This document shows, in pieces, positions 25,600 through 37,200 of a stretch of DNA of 64,000 nucleotides. Each line of letters starts with the position of its first letter. The stretch's first letter is position 1. The notes under the pieces are model-generated. The model was given only the letters and a program-made list of their open reading frames with translations, had not been told where the DNA came from and did no database searches. The translations under genes and the position numbers were made by a program. The DNA comes from Acidobacteriota bacterium (GTDB taxonomy: Bacteria > Acidobacteriota > Terriglobia > Terriglobales > Acidobacteriaceae), in NCBI GenBank assembly GCA_021846985.1, contig JAJZVX010000010.1:53071-117070 (forward strand). Reading direction: 5' to 3'.

Positions 25600-28455
25600 T
25601 CAGCCCGTGTTGCGGAGGCCGGCGGCGATGCCGCTGATGGTGGCAGCGATGGCGCGGTTGACCTCGGGCGTGTCTTCGCCGGCGCGTTTGCGGCGGAGCA
25701 TATCGACCTGGATGAGGTGCATGGGATCGACGTAGGGGTTGCGCAAGCGGATGGAGTGGCTGAGGACCGGGCTGGTCTGGAGTAGCTCGGACTGGCCGGT
25801 GATGGCGAGGACGGCGCGGACGGAGCGGTGAAACTCGGTCTCGAAGATGTCGAAGATGCGTTCGCGGAGGAGGCGGTCCTCGACGAGGGAGGCGTAGAGG
25901 CGGGCGGTGCCGAGGTCGGCTTTGCCGAGCGCCATTTCGACGTTGCGCAGCAGGTCGATGAAGAGGGGGAATTCGCCGGCCATGGTTTGCAGGATATCGA
26001 GGGCGCCGGGGCGGGCCAGGAACTGCTCGATGGCGAAGCCGACGCCGAACCAGGCGGGGACGAGGAGGCGCGACTGCGTCCAGCCGAAGACCCAGGGAAT
26101 GGCGCGGAGATCGGCGAGGCGGGGGCTGGCGTTGCGGCGTGCGGGGCGGGAGCCGATTTTGGCCTGTTCGAGCTCGCCGACGGGGGTGGACTGCTCGAAG
26201 TAGACGACCACGCCGGGATCGTCGAGGATGTGGCTGCGGTAGAAATCGAAGGCGATGGCGGAGAGATCGTCGAGAGCGTGCTCCCATTCGGGGCGCAGGA
26301 TGCCCGTGAAGTGACCTTCAGGGTCACGGGCGTTGGGACGGGCGAGGGCGTCGAGCGCGGCGGCGATCATGAGCTCGAGATTGCGCTCGGCGAGGATTTC
26401 GTCGGCGTACTTGAAGTTGAGGACTTCACCCTGTTCGGTGATGCGGAAGTGTCCGTCGAAGGAATCGACGGGCTGGGCGAAGATGGCGCGATGGGTGGGG
26501 CCGCCGCCGCGGCCGACGGTGCCGCCGCGGCCGTGGAAGAGGCGCAGTTTGACGCCGCAGTCGCGGGCCACGGCGTGGAGGGCGCGATGGGCGCGGAAGA
26601 TCTCCCAGGTGGAGGTGAGCATGCCGCCGTCTTTGTTGGAGTCGGAGTAGCCGAGCATGACCTCCTGCCAGCCGTCCCAGGTGTCCATGAGCTTGCGGTA
26701 GTCGGGGCGGGACCAGAGCTGGCGGCAGACTTCTGGGGCGCGGCGGAGGTCTTCGATGGATTCGAAGAGCGGGACGGGCATGAGGCCGGGATCGCGGCCG
26801 GCGCCCTCGACGCTGACGCCGCCGAGTCGGGCGAGACGGACGACAGTGAGGACGTCTTCGACGGAGGAGGCGCCGCTGATGACGTATTGACGGATGGCTT
26901 CGGGGGCGGGGCCGTTTTTGATTTCGGCGACGGCGCGGAAGGTATCGAGGACGGACTGGGTTTGGAGGGAGAGGTTGCCGGGCAGGGCGGGGGCAACGGT
27001 GTCGGCAATGGATTCACGCAGGGCGGAGGCGTGGACCTGGGCGTGTTGGCGGATATCGAGCGTGTGAAGGTGGAGGCCGAAGGTGCGGACCTGGAGGATG
27101 AGGGGATCGATGAGGGTGCGGGCGATGCGCGGGCCGCAGTGGGCGTGGAGCGAGTGGCGGAGGGTTTCCAGATCGGCGAGGAACTCGTCGACGGAGGCGT
27201 ACGGAGGCAGGACCTGGACGAGCTGGCTCTGGCCCTCGGCGAGCGTATAGGAAGTGATGGGGAGCGGACCGCCGGCGAAGCTGGGACGCTCCAGGGTGCG
27301 CTGGATGCGGGCCTTGAGGCAGATGACGAAGCGGCGGTAGTACTCGAACTCGTATTGCTCGCCGAAGACCTGGGCCTCGGGGGTGTGGACCTGGGCGACG
27401 TATCCGCGGAGGCGCAAGAGGAGCTCTGGACTGACGGGGCGCAGATGGGCGCTGGGGGTGAGCAGGTCAGTGATTTCTTCAAGGCGGCGGAGGTAGAAGT
27501 GGAGCACATGGCCGCGGGCGAGCTGGATGGCGTCGTGGGTGACCTGGGGCGTGACGAAGGGATTGCCGTCGCGGTCGCCGCCGATCCAGGAGCCGAAACG
27601 GAGGATGAGCGGGAGCTCGTGGGGGTCGATTTCGAGGGCGTAGGCGGCGCGGAAGGCCTCGGTGATTTCGCGGTAGAGGGCGGGCAGGGTGGCGAAGATG
27701 GAGACGTCGTAGTAGTCGAGGCCCATCTTGACTTCGTCGTAGACGGTGGGGCGGTGGGAGCGGACCTCGTCGGTTTGCCAGAGGCTGGTGATTTCGGCCA
27801 GGACGAGATCTTCGAGGCGGGCAAGATCCTGAGCAGGGACGGGGATGCGGTCGAGGGCGGCGAGGAAGTCGCCGATGCGGCGGCGCTTGAACATGACGGC
27901 GCGGCGGGCGGCCTCAGTGGGATGGGCCGTGAAGACGGGAACGATGAGGATGCGGCGGAGCCAGGCGAGAGCATCGCCGGCGGAGATGCCGACGCGGCGC
28001 ATTTCCGCGAGGGTTCCGGCGAGAGAGCCGCGCTGGCGGTAGGCTTCGCCGGTGAGCTGAAGGGCGAGACGGCGGCGCTTGCGATGGTTGGTTTCAGCCA
28101 GGTTGATGAGCTCGAAGTAGAAGGCGAAGGCGCGGGTGAGCTGAACGGCGCGCTCGACGGGGAGGGAGTGAACCAGATCAAGGGCGGCGGCTTCGTGGCG
28201 GACGGCTTCCTGCTGGAGGCCGCGGGCTTCAGCGTCGCGGCGGCGGATGGTGCCCTGGCGCAGGGTTTCCACCTGGGCGAAGAACTCGTCGCCGGCCTGC
28301 TCGCGGAGGACGATGCCAAGCAGAGCGCCGAGGGAGCGGACATCGCGGCGCAGGGGCGCCGTTTTGAGGTCGCCGGACTCGGCCTGGAGTTCGGCGAGGC
28401 GTGTTTGCCAGCTTTCGGGATTCCAAAGCAGGGCCATGGTGATTTGATTATGCAC
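25600..28455 (-). CDS. ppc: Phosphoenolpyruvate carboxylase
   Basis: Carboxylates PEP to oxaloacetate, refilling the TCA cycle. The 951-residue length fits the bacterial enzyme. Visible motifs: VFTAHPTEAARR with the catalytic His, GGDRDGNPFVT, FHGRGGTVGRGGGP with the essential arginines and glycine-rich loop, and the absolutely conserved C-terminal RNTG. An alternative ATG lies 18 nt downstream (MALLWNPES). The opposite strand is also open for long stretches (see rejected items) through codon bias. It stands alone, divergent from the methyltransferase gene. Allosteric control expected from the family cannot be read off here. Confidence 0.95.
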   Translation of the reverse strand: MHNQITMALLWNPESWQTRLAELQAESGDLKTAPLRRDVRSLGALLGIVLREQAGDEFFAQVETLRQGTIRRRDAEARGLQQEAVRHEAAALDLVHSLPVERAVQLTRAFAFYFELINLAETNHRKRRRLALQLTGEAYRQRGSLAGTLAEMRRVGISAGDALAWLRRILIVPVFTAHPTEAARRAVMFKRRRIGDFLAALDRIPVPAQDLARLEDLVLAEITSLWQTDEVRSHRPTVYDEVKMGLDYYDVSIFATLPALYREITEAFRAAYALEIDPHELPLILRFGSWIGGDRDGNPFVTPQVTHDAIQLARGHVLHFYLRRLEEITDLLTPSAHLRPVSPELLLRLRGYVAQVHTPEAQVFGEQYEFEYYRRFVICLKARIQRTLERPSFAGGPLPITSYTLAEGQSQLVQVLPPYASVDEFLADLETLRHSLHAHCGPRIARTLIDPLILQVRTFGLHLHTLDIRQHAQVHASALRESIADTVAPALPGNLSLQTQSVLDTFRAVAEIKNGPAPEAIRQYVISGASSVEDVLTVVRLARLGGVSVEGAGRDPGLMPVPLFESIEDLRRAPEVCRQLWSRPDYRKLMDTWDGWQEVMLGYSDSNKDGGMLTSTWEIFRAHRALHAVARDCGVKLRLFHGRGGTVGRGGGPTHRAIFAQPVDSFDGHFRITEQGEVLNFKYADEILAERNLELMIAAALDALARPNARDPEGHFTGILRPEWEHALDDLSAIAFDFYRSHILDDPGVVVYFEQSTPVGELEQAKIGSRPARRNASPRLADLRAIPWVFGWTQSRLLVPAWFGVGFAIEQFLARPGALDILQTMAGEFPLFIDLLRNVEMALGKADLGTARLYASLVEDRLLRERIFDIFETEFHRSVRAVLAITGQSELLQTSPVLSHSIRLRNPYVDPMHLIQVDMLRRKRAGEDTPEVNRAIAATISGIAAGLRNTG

Positions 28456-28539
28456 GACGGACCGGGGCGGGCGTTTGACACGACGTAGAGGTGAAGGGAT
28501 AGAGTCGCTGCTACCAGTTCAGGAAAAGGCACGAATGCG

Positions 28540-29349
28540 ATGAGAGTTCTGATGACGTTTGCATTGGCGGTGGTGCTGGCGGCGGGCCTGTGGGCCCAGG
28601 CGCCGGCCGACAACGACACGCTCTGGCAGCAGTACTTTACGTGGCTGAAGGAAGGCGATGCGCGGACGCATACGCCACTGGGCTACCGGGCGAAGCTGAT
28701 CGCCGGGGGCATGACGGAGGCGCAGGCGGACGAGCGGATGGCGCTGCTGCACCAGCTTTCGGGGCAGCACGAGATGGAGATCGTGGAGCTGTATTTCGAC
28801 CGCGAGTACACGGCTTCGCAGGCGGACTTCAATACGGCGCCGAATGCCTTTGTGGTGAGCATGACGGAAAACCTGCGGCCGGGGACGGCGCTGGACGTGG
28901 CCATGGGACAGGGGCGAAATGCACTGTATCTGGCGTCGAAGGGCTGGCAGGTGACGGGCTTCGACATTGCGCAGAAGGGGCTGGACGCGGCGCAAGCGGA
29001 GGCGGCCAGGCGCGGGCTGCACATCACCACGGTGAAGCAGGGATACGAGGATTTCGACTTTGGCCAGGAGAAGTGGGATCTGGTGGTGTTCTGCTACGCA
29101 TGGGTTCCGCTGAGCGATCCGGCGCTGGTGGAGCGAGTGCGAGCGTCGCTGAAGCCGCACGGGCTGGTGGTGATCGAGCATCCGGCGGAGGATCCGGCGG
29201 CGCCGCGCGACCCGACGGACGAGGCCAACGCGCTGCTGAAGGCGTGGTCGGCGGGATTTCGCGTGCTGCGCTACGAGGACACCATAGACGAGTGGGATTG
29301 GCGAATGCGCAAGGCGCGGGTACTGCGGCTGATGGTGGAGAAGTGGTGA
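28540..29349 (+). CDS. SAM-dependent methyltransferase with a signal peptide
   Basis: A 269-residue protein. Residues 1-20 form a clear Sec signal (MRVLMTFALAVVLAAGLWAQ). A class I methyltransferase domain follows, motif I LDVAMGQGRNALYLA and its acidic partner GFDIAQKG, then DLVVFCYAWVPL. The fold resembles TehB/UbiE-like enzymes. SAM is not expected in the periplasm, so an exported methyltransferase is unexpected; either the signal acts as an anchor with the domain inside, or the protein binds another ligand. It lies convergent with the ABC-F gene, with 10 bp between stops. The substrate is unknown. Confidence 0.8.
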   Translation: MRVLMTFALAVVLAAGLWAQAPADNDTLWQQYFTWLKEGDARTHTPLGYRAKLIAGGMTEAQADERMALLHQLSGQHEMEIVELYFDREYTASQADFNTAPNAFVVSMTENLRPGTALDVAMGQGRNALYLASKGWQVTGFDIAQKGLDAAQAEAARRGLHITTVKQGYEDFDFGQEKWDLVVFCYAWVPLSDPALVERVRASLKPHGLVVIEHPAEDPAAPRDPTDEANALLKAWSAGFRVLRYEDTIDEWDWRMRKARVLRLMVEKW

Positions 29350-29359
29350 GGCGGGCGCG

Positions 29360-31396
<2,037 letters not shown>

Positions 31397-31509
31397 CGCA
31401 ATCTATTTTCGCAGAGGGTGCGGGGCGGGTTGCGCGAGGGCCAGCATCTGGAGGATGATTTCTGCGACACAGGCATCATCTGCAACTGCACTGTGGGAGG
31501 ATTTGAAGC

Positions 31510-33996
31510 GTGAGCGGACGAGATAAAGGACTGACGAGGCGGGAGTTTATGGCGGCGGGCGCGGCGGCGCTGGGCGCGATGGCCGCAGGGCCGGCGCTGG
31601 GGCAGGCGGCAGGCGGCGGACGCAAGGTGCTGCACATCATAGGGCACTCGCACATTGACGCGGCGTGGCTGTGGCCGTGGCGGGATGGGGCGGACACGGT
31701 GCTGACCACCTTTCGCAGCGCGCTGGACCGGATGAAGGAGACGCCGGAGTTTCGCTACAGCCACTCGTCGTCCGCACATTATCGCTGGGTGCAGGATGCC
31801 TATCCGGAGATGCTGGCGGAGATCAAAGAGCGCATCGCCGAAGGCCGGTGGGAGGTGGTGGGCGGCTGGCCGGTGGAGCCAGATTGCAACATTCCTTCGA
31901 CGGAGAGCTTTGTGCGGCATTGTCTCTACGGAAAGGAGTATTGCGAGCGGGTTCTGGGAACGGACGTGAAGATCGGTTTCAACCCGGATTCGTTTGGTCA
32001 CGGAGCGGGGCTGCCCATGGTGTTGAAAGATGCGGGCTATGGCTATTACGTCTTCATGCGGCCGCCCAAGGAAGACTTGGATACGCCGCTGCTGTTCTGG
32101 TGGGAGGCGCCGGACGGGTCGCGGGTGCTGACCTCGCGGATATGGAAGAACTACGACGCGGACGCGGCGTTTGTGCGCAAGGCGGCGACGGCGGTGTTTC
32201 CAGAAGGATTCGATCACGGGGTCTTCTACCTGGGTGTGGGCGACCACGGGGGCGGCGTGACGAAGGAGCAGATACGCCAGATCGTGGAGATGCAGAAGGA
32301 TGCGAGCCTGCCGGAGCTGCGGTTCAGCACGCTCAAGGATTACTTCAAGGCGGTGGAGAGCGAGCCGGCGTTTGCCTCTCTGCCGGTGGTGAAGAGCGAC
32401 CTGCAGCACCATGCGCGGGGATGTTACTCGACTTATGCAGAAGGCAAGGCGCTGAACCGGCGCGCGGAACGTTGGCTGGTGGAGAGCGAGACGATTGCGC
32501 TGGTGACGAACCGGTCGATGGGGCGGAGTTATCCGGCGGAGCCGTTTGCGGAGTCGTGGTGGAAGGTGCTGTTTTGCCAGTTTCACGACATGATGGCGGG
32601 AACGGCGCTTTACTCCGACTACGAGGACGTGCGCGACAGCGTGGGCTACGCGTGCGAAGTGGCGCAGACGAGCAAGGTGTCGAACCTGGAGGCGATGGCC
32701 AAGCAGGTGGACCTGAGCACGGTGGAAGAGGGCGCGGTGTTTCTGTTCAATGCGCTGCCGTGGAAGCGCCGGGCGCTGCTGCAGTACTACACGGAGAAGA
32801 ATCCGTCGGGGAAGGCGGAGATTACGCATCTCGAGTCGAAGGAGGGCGTGAAGGTCCCGATTCAATGGCGATTTTCAGAGAGCATGACGAACTTTTTTCC
32901 GCGGCTGGCGGCGTGGGTGGAACTGCCGGCATGCGGATATACGGTGTTTGAGCTGAAACATGGCGAGGCGCCCAGGCCGGAGAGCTACAAGGAGTTTTTC
33001 AAGATAGCGGATAGCGTGCCGGGGCTTTCGTCGCTGAAGGCGGCCGATGGCGCGGAGCTGCTGGCGGGGCCGGTAGGATTGGTGGCGATCCGCGACACCA
33101 GCGACACCTGGGCGCACGGCGTGGACGCGTTCCGGGAAGAGATAGGGCGGCCGAAGCTGGTGTCGACAACAGTGATGGAGGACGGGCCGGTGATGCGCGT
33201 GACGCGGCAGCGCGCCAGGTGGCAGGACTCGGAGATTGTGCTGGACATAGCGCAGTTTGCGGGGATGGATTTTGTAGAGCTGCACTTTGTGATCGACTGG
33301 CGCGAGCAGGAGCAGATGCTGAAGCTGGAGATTCCCACGGCGCTGACGGAGCCAAAGATGTTTGCCATGGTGCCAGGAGCGGTGATTGAGCGCGAAATGA
33401 AGGGCGACGAGGAGCCTTACCAGGACTGGGGCGCGGTGGAAGGGAAGATTGGCAACGCCACTTATACGCTGGCGGTGGTGAACGACCAGACGTACAGCTA
33501 CGACTGTTTGCAGGGTCTGTTTCGCACGGTGCTGATCCGGTCAGCGCCGTTTGCGCGGCACAACCCGTATAAGGTTCCGGCGAACGACGACCATGCATGG
33601 CAGGACCAGGGGCGGCAGGAGCGGCGGTTCTGGCTGTACGCGGGCCGCGGCGCGCACAGCGATCTGGCGCTGGACCGGCTGTCGGAGGAGTTGCAGACGC
33701 CGGCGGAGTATGTAGCCGACTCGGCGCATGCGGGTACGGCGGCGCGGGAGGCATCGTACCTGGAGGTTGAACCGGGGAACGTAGCAGTGTTCGCCATCAA
33801 GCGCGCCGAAGATGGCGAGGCTGCCATTCTTCGCATGCAGGAGCGCAGCGGTCGCGCGACGCGGGCCACGGTGAAGAGCGCGCTGCTGGACGTTGAGACT
33901 GAAGTGGCTCTGCAGCCGTGGGAGATGAAGACGCTGCGTGTGGAGCGGACAGCCGACGGCGCAAAAGTGCGGGAAGCATCGCTGCTGGAGGCGTAG
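31510..33996 (+). CDS. Tat-exported GH38-type alpha-mannosidase
   Basis: Predicted glycoside hydrolase family 38 enzyme that removes alpha-linked mannose. The N-terminus carries a Tat signal (LTRREFMAAGAAALG). The zinc motif IGHSHIDAAWLWPWRD and catalytic segment FNPDSFGHG with the nucleophile Asp follow, then the three-helix and C-terminal beta domains. 828 residues, shorter than eukaryotic members but usual for bacteria. GTG start at 31510 with GGGAGG about 9 nt upstream. Exported, it would act on periplasmic or extracellular mannosides. It is 10 kb from the GH2 island and could be regulated separately. Confidence 0.88.
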   Translation: MSGRDKGLTRREFMAAGAAALGAMAAGPALGQAAGGGRKVLHIIGHSHIDAAWLWPWRDGADTVLTTFRSALDRMKETPEFRYSHSSSAHYRWVQDAYPEMLAEIKERIAEGRWEVVGGWPVEPDCNIPSTESFVRHCLYGKEYCERVLGTDVKIGFNPDSFGHGAGLPMVLKDAGYGYYVFMRPPKEDLDTPLLFWWEAPDGSRVLTSRIWKNYDADAAFVRKAATAVFPEGFDHGVFYLGVGDHGGGVTKEQIRQIVEMQKDASLPELRFSTLKDYFKAVESEPAFASLPVVKSDLQHHARGCYSTYAEGKALNRRAERWLVESETIALVTNRSMGRSYPAEPFAESWWKVLFCQFHDMMAGTALYSDYEDVRDSVGYACEVAQTSKVSNLEAMAKQVDLSTVEEGAVFLFNALPWKRRALLQYYTEKNPSGKAEITHLESKEGVKVPIQWRFSESMTNFFPRLAAWVELPACGYTVFELKHGEAPRPESYKEFFKIADSVPGLSSLKAADGAELLAGPVGLVAIRDTSDTWAHGVDAFREEIGRPKLVSTTVMEDGPVMRVTRQRARWQDSEIVLDIAQFAGMDFVELHFVIDWREQEQMLKLEIPTALTEPKMFAMVPGAVIEREMKGDEEPYQDWGAVEGKIGNATYTLAVVNDQTYSYDCLQGLFRTVLIRSAPFARHNPYKVPANDDHAWQDQGRQERRFWLYAGRGAHSDLALDRLSEELQTPAEYVADSAHAGTAAREASYLEVEPGNVAVFAIKRAEDGEAAILRMQERSGRATRATVKSALLDVETEVALQPWEMKTLRVERTADGAKVREASLLEA

Positions 33997-34118
33997 GCCC
34001 CGCGGCACGTGGGGTAGACGCGGCGCGCCCTGTATGTTCCGCTGCTTCAACCGCGAGGCCGCGCGCAGCCTATTCCACCTCTCGACATGCTGTCCAGGCA
34101 TCCGATAGGTTGAACGGT

Positions 34119-34928
34119 ATGAGCGGCGTGGTGTTGAGACTCGACGGAAAAGTGGCGCTGGTGAGTGGCGGCTCGCGGGGCATTGGCGCGGAGACGGTGC
34201 GGCTGCTTGTGGAAGCAGGCGCGCGCGTGGCTTTCAGCTACGAGAAGGCACGGGAACAGGCCGCGGCGCTGGCCGGCGCCTGCGGCGGCAGGGAGCGCTG
34301 CGTGGCGCTGCAGCAGGAGCTGAGCACCCCGGCAGAGGGACGGGCGCTGGTGGAAGCGGTCGTGCGGACCTTCGGCCGGCTCGACATTTTAGTGGCCAAT
34401 CACGGGATCTGGCCGCCGCGGGAAGCGCCGATAGCGGCGATGAGCGAGGCGCAGTGGCGGCGGACGATGGGCGTGAATCTGGACGCGGTCTTCGGTCTGG
34501 TGCAGGCGGCCGCGGCACAGATGGAGCGGCAGGACGCTGTGCGCAGTAGTCTTTTGGGCGAGAGCGCCGCCAAGGGAAATATTGTTCTGATCAGCTCGAC
34601 GGCAGGGCAGCGGGGCGAGGCGTTCCACGCCGACTATGCCGTGACCAAAGGGGCGCTGATCAGCCTGACCAAGAGCCTATCAACCGAGTTGGCACCGCAG
34701 GGCATCCGGGTGAACTGCGTGGCGCCGGGGTGGGTGGCAACGGAGATGTCGGCGGGGACGCTGGCGCAGCCGGAGATGGGAGCGAAGATCAGGGAGCAGA
34801 TTCCGCTGGGGCGGGTGGCGAGCCCAAGAGAGATTGCCGGGCCGGTGGTGTTCCTGTGTACGCCGCTGGCGGGGTTCATCTCCGGCGAGGTGCTGAATGT
34901 GAACGGCGGCGCGGTGCTGATAGGGTGA
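34119..34928 (+). CDS. Short-chain dehydrogenase/reductase
   Basis: A 269-residue classical SDR. The nucleotide-binding VSGGSRGIGAE is near the N-terminus, NHG at LVANHGIW, catalytic Ser in VLISSTAGQ and the YxxxK pair in ADYAVTKG. The C-terminal PGWVATEMS and GEVLNVNGGAVL match 3-oxoacyl-ACP reductase-like members. ATG 34119 is used, giving usual family length; the open frame extends about 200 nt upstream without homology. Substrate unspecified; FabG-like or alcohol/sugar reductases are alternatives. It lies after the mannosidase (122 bp) and 94 bp before the LolA-like gene. Confidence 0.9.
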   Translation: MSGVVLRLDGKVALVSGGSRGIGAETVRLLVEAGARVAFSYEKAREQAAALAGACGGRERCVALQQELSTPAEGRALVEAVVRTFGRLDILVANHGIWPPREAPIAAMSEAQWRRTMGVNLDAVFGLVQAAAAQMERQDAVRSSLLGESAAKGNIVLISSTAGQRGEAFHADYAVTKGALISLTKSLSTELAPQGIRVNCVAPGWVATEMSAGTLAQPEMGAKIREQIPLGRVASPREIAGPVVFLCTPLAGFISGEVLNVNGGAVLIG

Positions 34929-35022
34929 GGGCGGTTCGCAGTTCGTTGTCCAGCGTTGTTAGGGGAAGGTGGAGAAGGGAAGGTCTCCGGCGCGGCACGA
35001 GACGTTGTTGAGGGATGGGGCG

Positions 35023-35823
35023 ATGGGAAAGAGAGCGCGGAGAGTTGGATGGGGCCTGGTGGCGGTGTTGCTGGCCGGAGCGGCCGCCTGGGCGCAGACA
35101 GCCGACGCTGTGGGGCAGCGGAACGCGGCCAAGGCGCGGGCGGCGCTGAACGCCATGGTGAAGGCGTTGGGCGGAGATGCCTGGCTGCACCTGCAAAACG
35201 AGATGCAGGAGGGGAAACTGGCAGCGTTTTTTCATGGGCAGCCAGACCCGGGGACGACGAAGTACTGGGCCTTTCACGCCTGGCCGGACCGGGACCGGAT
35301 GGAATATACGAAGCACCGCGACGTGGTGCAGTTCTACCTGGGGCGGAAGGGATGGGAGGTGACCTACCGTGGGACGCGGCCGCTGCCGCAGGACCAGGTG
35401 AACGACTTTCTGCGGTGGCGGGACCACTCGGTTGAGACGGCGGTGAAGGTGTGGATGAACGAGGCGAAGACGATTCTGGTGTACGACGGGCAGCGGATGG
35501 CGGAGCGGCACCTGGCGGACGAGGTGACGCTGATCTCGCCGGAGAACGAGTCGGTGACGATCCAGATGGACGCGCAGACGCATTTGCCGCTGCGCCGGAT
35601 CTTTGAGTGGCGTGACCCGGTGTACCACGACAAGAACACGGATGTGGAGGAGTACGACGGATATCACGTGGTGCAGGGGATTGCGACGCCGTTTACGATT
35701 ACCCGCTTTAAGAACGACGAGATGGTGCGGCAGCAGTACGTGGTGCGGGTGCAATATAACCAGGAACTGGGAGCGGAGTTCTGGGACGTGGACGCGACGC
35801 GCCAGAAGATCAAGAAGAAGTAA
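35023..35823 (+). CDS. Exported protein of unknown function, LolA-like outline
   Basis: A 266-residue protein with a signal peptide (residues 1-25, ending AWAQ). The remainder is a beta-rich half-barrel pattern with alternating aromatic/charged strands (RMEYTKHRDVVQFYLGRKGWEVTYRG; VTIQMDAQTHLPLRRIFEW), recalling LolA/LolB-type lipoprotein carrier folds, followed by a Lys-rich C-terminus. ATG 35023 sits about 8 nt after GAGGG. It lies about 100 bp upstream of fabZ and may belong to the same envelope unit, but the gap argues for its own transcript or partial co-transcription. Function not assigned. Confidence 0.6.
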   Translation: MGKRARRVGWGLVAVLLAGAAAWAQTADAVGQRNAAKARAALNAMVKALGGDAWLHLQNEMQEGKLAAFFHGQPDPGTTKYWAFHAWPDRDRMEYTKHRDVVQFYLGRKGWEVTYRGTRPLPQDQVNDFLRWRDHSVETAVKVWMNEAKTILVYDGQRMAERHLADEVTLISPENESVTIQMDAQTHLPLRRIFEWRDPVYHDKNTDVEEYDGYHVVQGIATPFTITRFKNDEMVRQQYVVRVQYNQELGAEFWDVDATRQKIKKK

Positions 35824-35924
35824 CAGCGCGCGGACGAGGCAGGCTGGAAGGTGCGGGCGCAAGCTTGTTTATAATCCAGGGGAGCGATCAACAGCCACAG
35901 GCGCGCGCTATCTGGAGCCAAAGA

Positions 35925-36431
35925 ATGATTATCGATATCCAGGAGATCATGGGATTGCTGCCTCACCGTTATCCCTTTCTGCTGATTGACCGGATTGTGG
36001 AGTTTGAGCCCACCAAGCGACTGGTAGCCATCAAGAACGTGACCATGAACGAGCCGTTTTTTCAGGGGCATTTCCCTGGGTATCCGATCATGCCGGGGGT
36101 GCTGGTGGTGGAGGCGATGGCGCAAGCCGGAGGCGTCATCATGATGCACGAAATCGCGGACCGCGCCAAAAAGCTGGTGGTGTTCACGGGGATCGAGCGG
36201 GCCAAGTTCCGGAGGCCGGTGACGCCTGGAGACCAACTGCGGATCGAGGTGGACGTGCTGAGCTTCAGGACGCGCGCGGGGCGGATCGAGGGCAGTGCGT
36301 ACGTGGACGGCAAGCTGGCGTGCCAGGCGACGCTGACCTGTCAGGTGGTGTCGCGGGAGCGGGAGCAGCGGGCGCACGGCGACGGTAGGGCGACGGAAGC
36401 GGGGGTTGCGGAGGCAGCGAAAGCCGAGTGA
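35925..36431 (+). CDS. fabZ: 3-hydroxyacyl-ACP dehydratase FabZ
   Basis: Dehydrates 3-hydroxyacyl-ACP in fatty acid elongation. It shows [10 protein letters not shown], the active-site segment [20 protein letters not shown] with catalytic His and Glu, and [13 protein letters not shown]. The 168-residue chain has an extended charged C-terminal tail beyond the usual ~145-150. ATG 35925 has GGAG 8 nt upstream; the frame continues 20 codons further up without support. The stop codon overlaps the start of lpxA (GTGA), so the two are translationally coupled and link fatty-acid supply to lipid A synthesis. Confidence 0.93.
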   Translation: MIIDIQEIMGLLPHRYPFLLIDRIVEFEPTKRLVAIKNVTMNEPFFQGHFPGYPIMPGVLVVEAMAQAGGVIMMHEIADRAKKLVVFTGIERAKFRRPVTPGDQLRIEVDVLSFRTRAGRIEGSAYVDGKLACQATLTCQVVSREREQRAHGDGRATEAGVAEAAKAE

Positions 36432-37198
36432 GCGTGCATGCAAGCGCCGTGATTGCCGCCGGAGCGGTGGTGCCGGAGTCCTGCACGGTGGGGCCGTATT
36501 GCACCATTGGGCCGGAGGTGGTGCTGGGCGAGGCGTGCGTGCTGGTTTCGCACGTGGTGCTGGAGGGGCGGACGCGGATCGGGAGCGGCAATACGTTCTA
36601 TCCGTTCAGCTCGATCGGCGTGGCGCCGCAGGATCTGAAGTACAAAGGCGAGCCGACCGAGACGGAGATCGGTGACAACAATACGATTCGGGAGTGCGTG
36701 ACGATCAGCCGGGGAACGGCGGGCGGCGGCGGCCTGACACGGCTGGGGTCGAACAACCTGCTGATGACACAGGTGCATATTGGGCACGACAGCCATGTGG
36801 GGAACCACTGCATCCTGGCCAATGCGGCCACGCTGGCAGGCCACGTGACCATCGAGGACTTTGCCACGGTGGGAGCGTTCTGCCCGGTGCACCAGCACTG
36901 CACGGTGGGGCAGTATGCGTTTATCGGCGGCGGGACGATTGTGACGCAGGACGTGCTGCCGTTTTCGCTCACCTCCGCGCGGCGGGAGAACAAGGCTTTT
37001 GGGATCAACAAGGTTGGACTCACGCGGAGGGGCTTCTCACCGGAGCGGCTGGCGAGTCTTCAGAAGGCCTTCCGGTGGCTGCTGACGGCGAAGATGAATA
37101 CCTCGCAGGCTTTGGAAAAGATCAAAGCGATGGAAGGCGAGGACGCGATCATTCTGGCGGCGTTTCTGGAACGGAGCCAGCGGGGAGTGATCAAGTAG
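36428..37198 (+). CDS. lpxA: UDP-N-acetylglucosamine O-acyltransferase LpxA
   Basis: First committed step of lipid A synthesis: acylates UDP-GlcNAc from hydroxyacyl-ACP. The chain is a left-handed beta-helix of hexapeptide repeats (VHASAVIAAGAVVPESCTVGPYCTIGP) with the catalytic His region TQVHIGHDSHVG and the C-terminal helical domain RGFSPERLASLQKAFRWLL. 256 residues. The GTG start overlaps the fabZ stop by 4 bases. Together with fabZ and lpxI it gives the classic lipid A operon, which shows an LPS-type outer membrane. Confidence 0.94.
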   Translation: MSVHASAVIAAGAVVPESCTVGPYCTIGPEVVLGEACVLVSHVVLEGRTRIGSGNTFYPFSSIGVAPQDLKYKGEPTETEIGDNNTIRECVTISRGTAGGGGLTRLGSNNLLMTQVHIGHDSHVGNHCILANAATLAGHVTIEDFATVGAFCPVHQHCTVGQYAFIGGGTIVTQDVLPFSLTSARRENKAFGINKVGLTRRGFSPERLASLQKAFRWLLTAKMNTSQALEKIKAMEGEDAIILAAFLERSQRGVIK

Positions 37199-37200
37199 CC

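Noticed and set aside
25828..28488. Open frame of 886 codons on the plus strand opposite ppc
   Set aside because: It is the mirror of the PEP carboxylase gene; composition is extreme Glu/Gly/Ala/Asp from codon bias, with no domain and no ribosome binding site.
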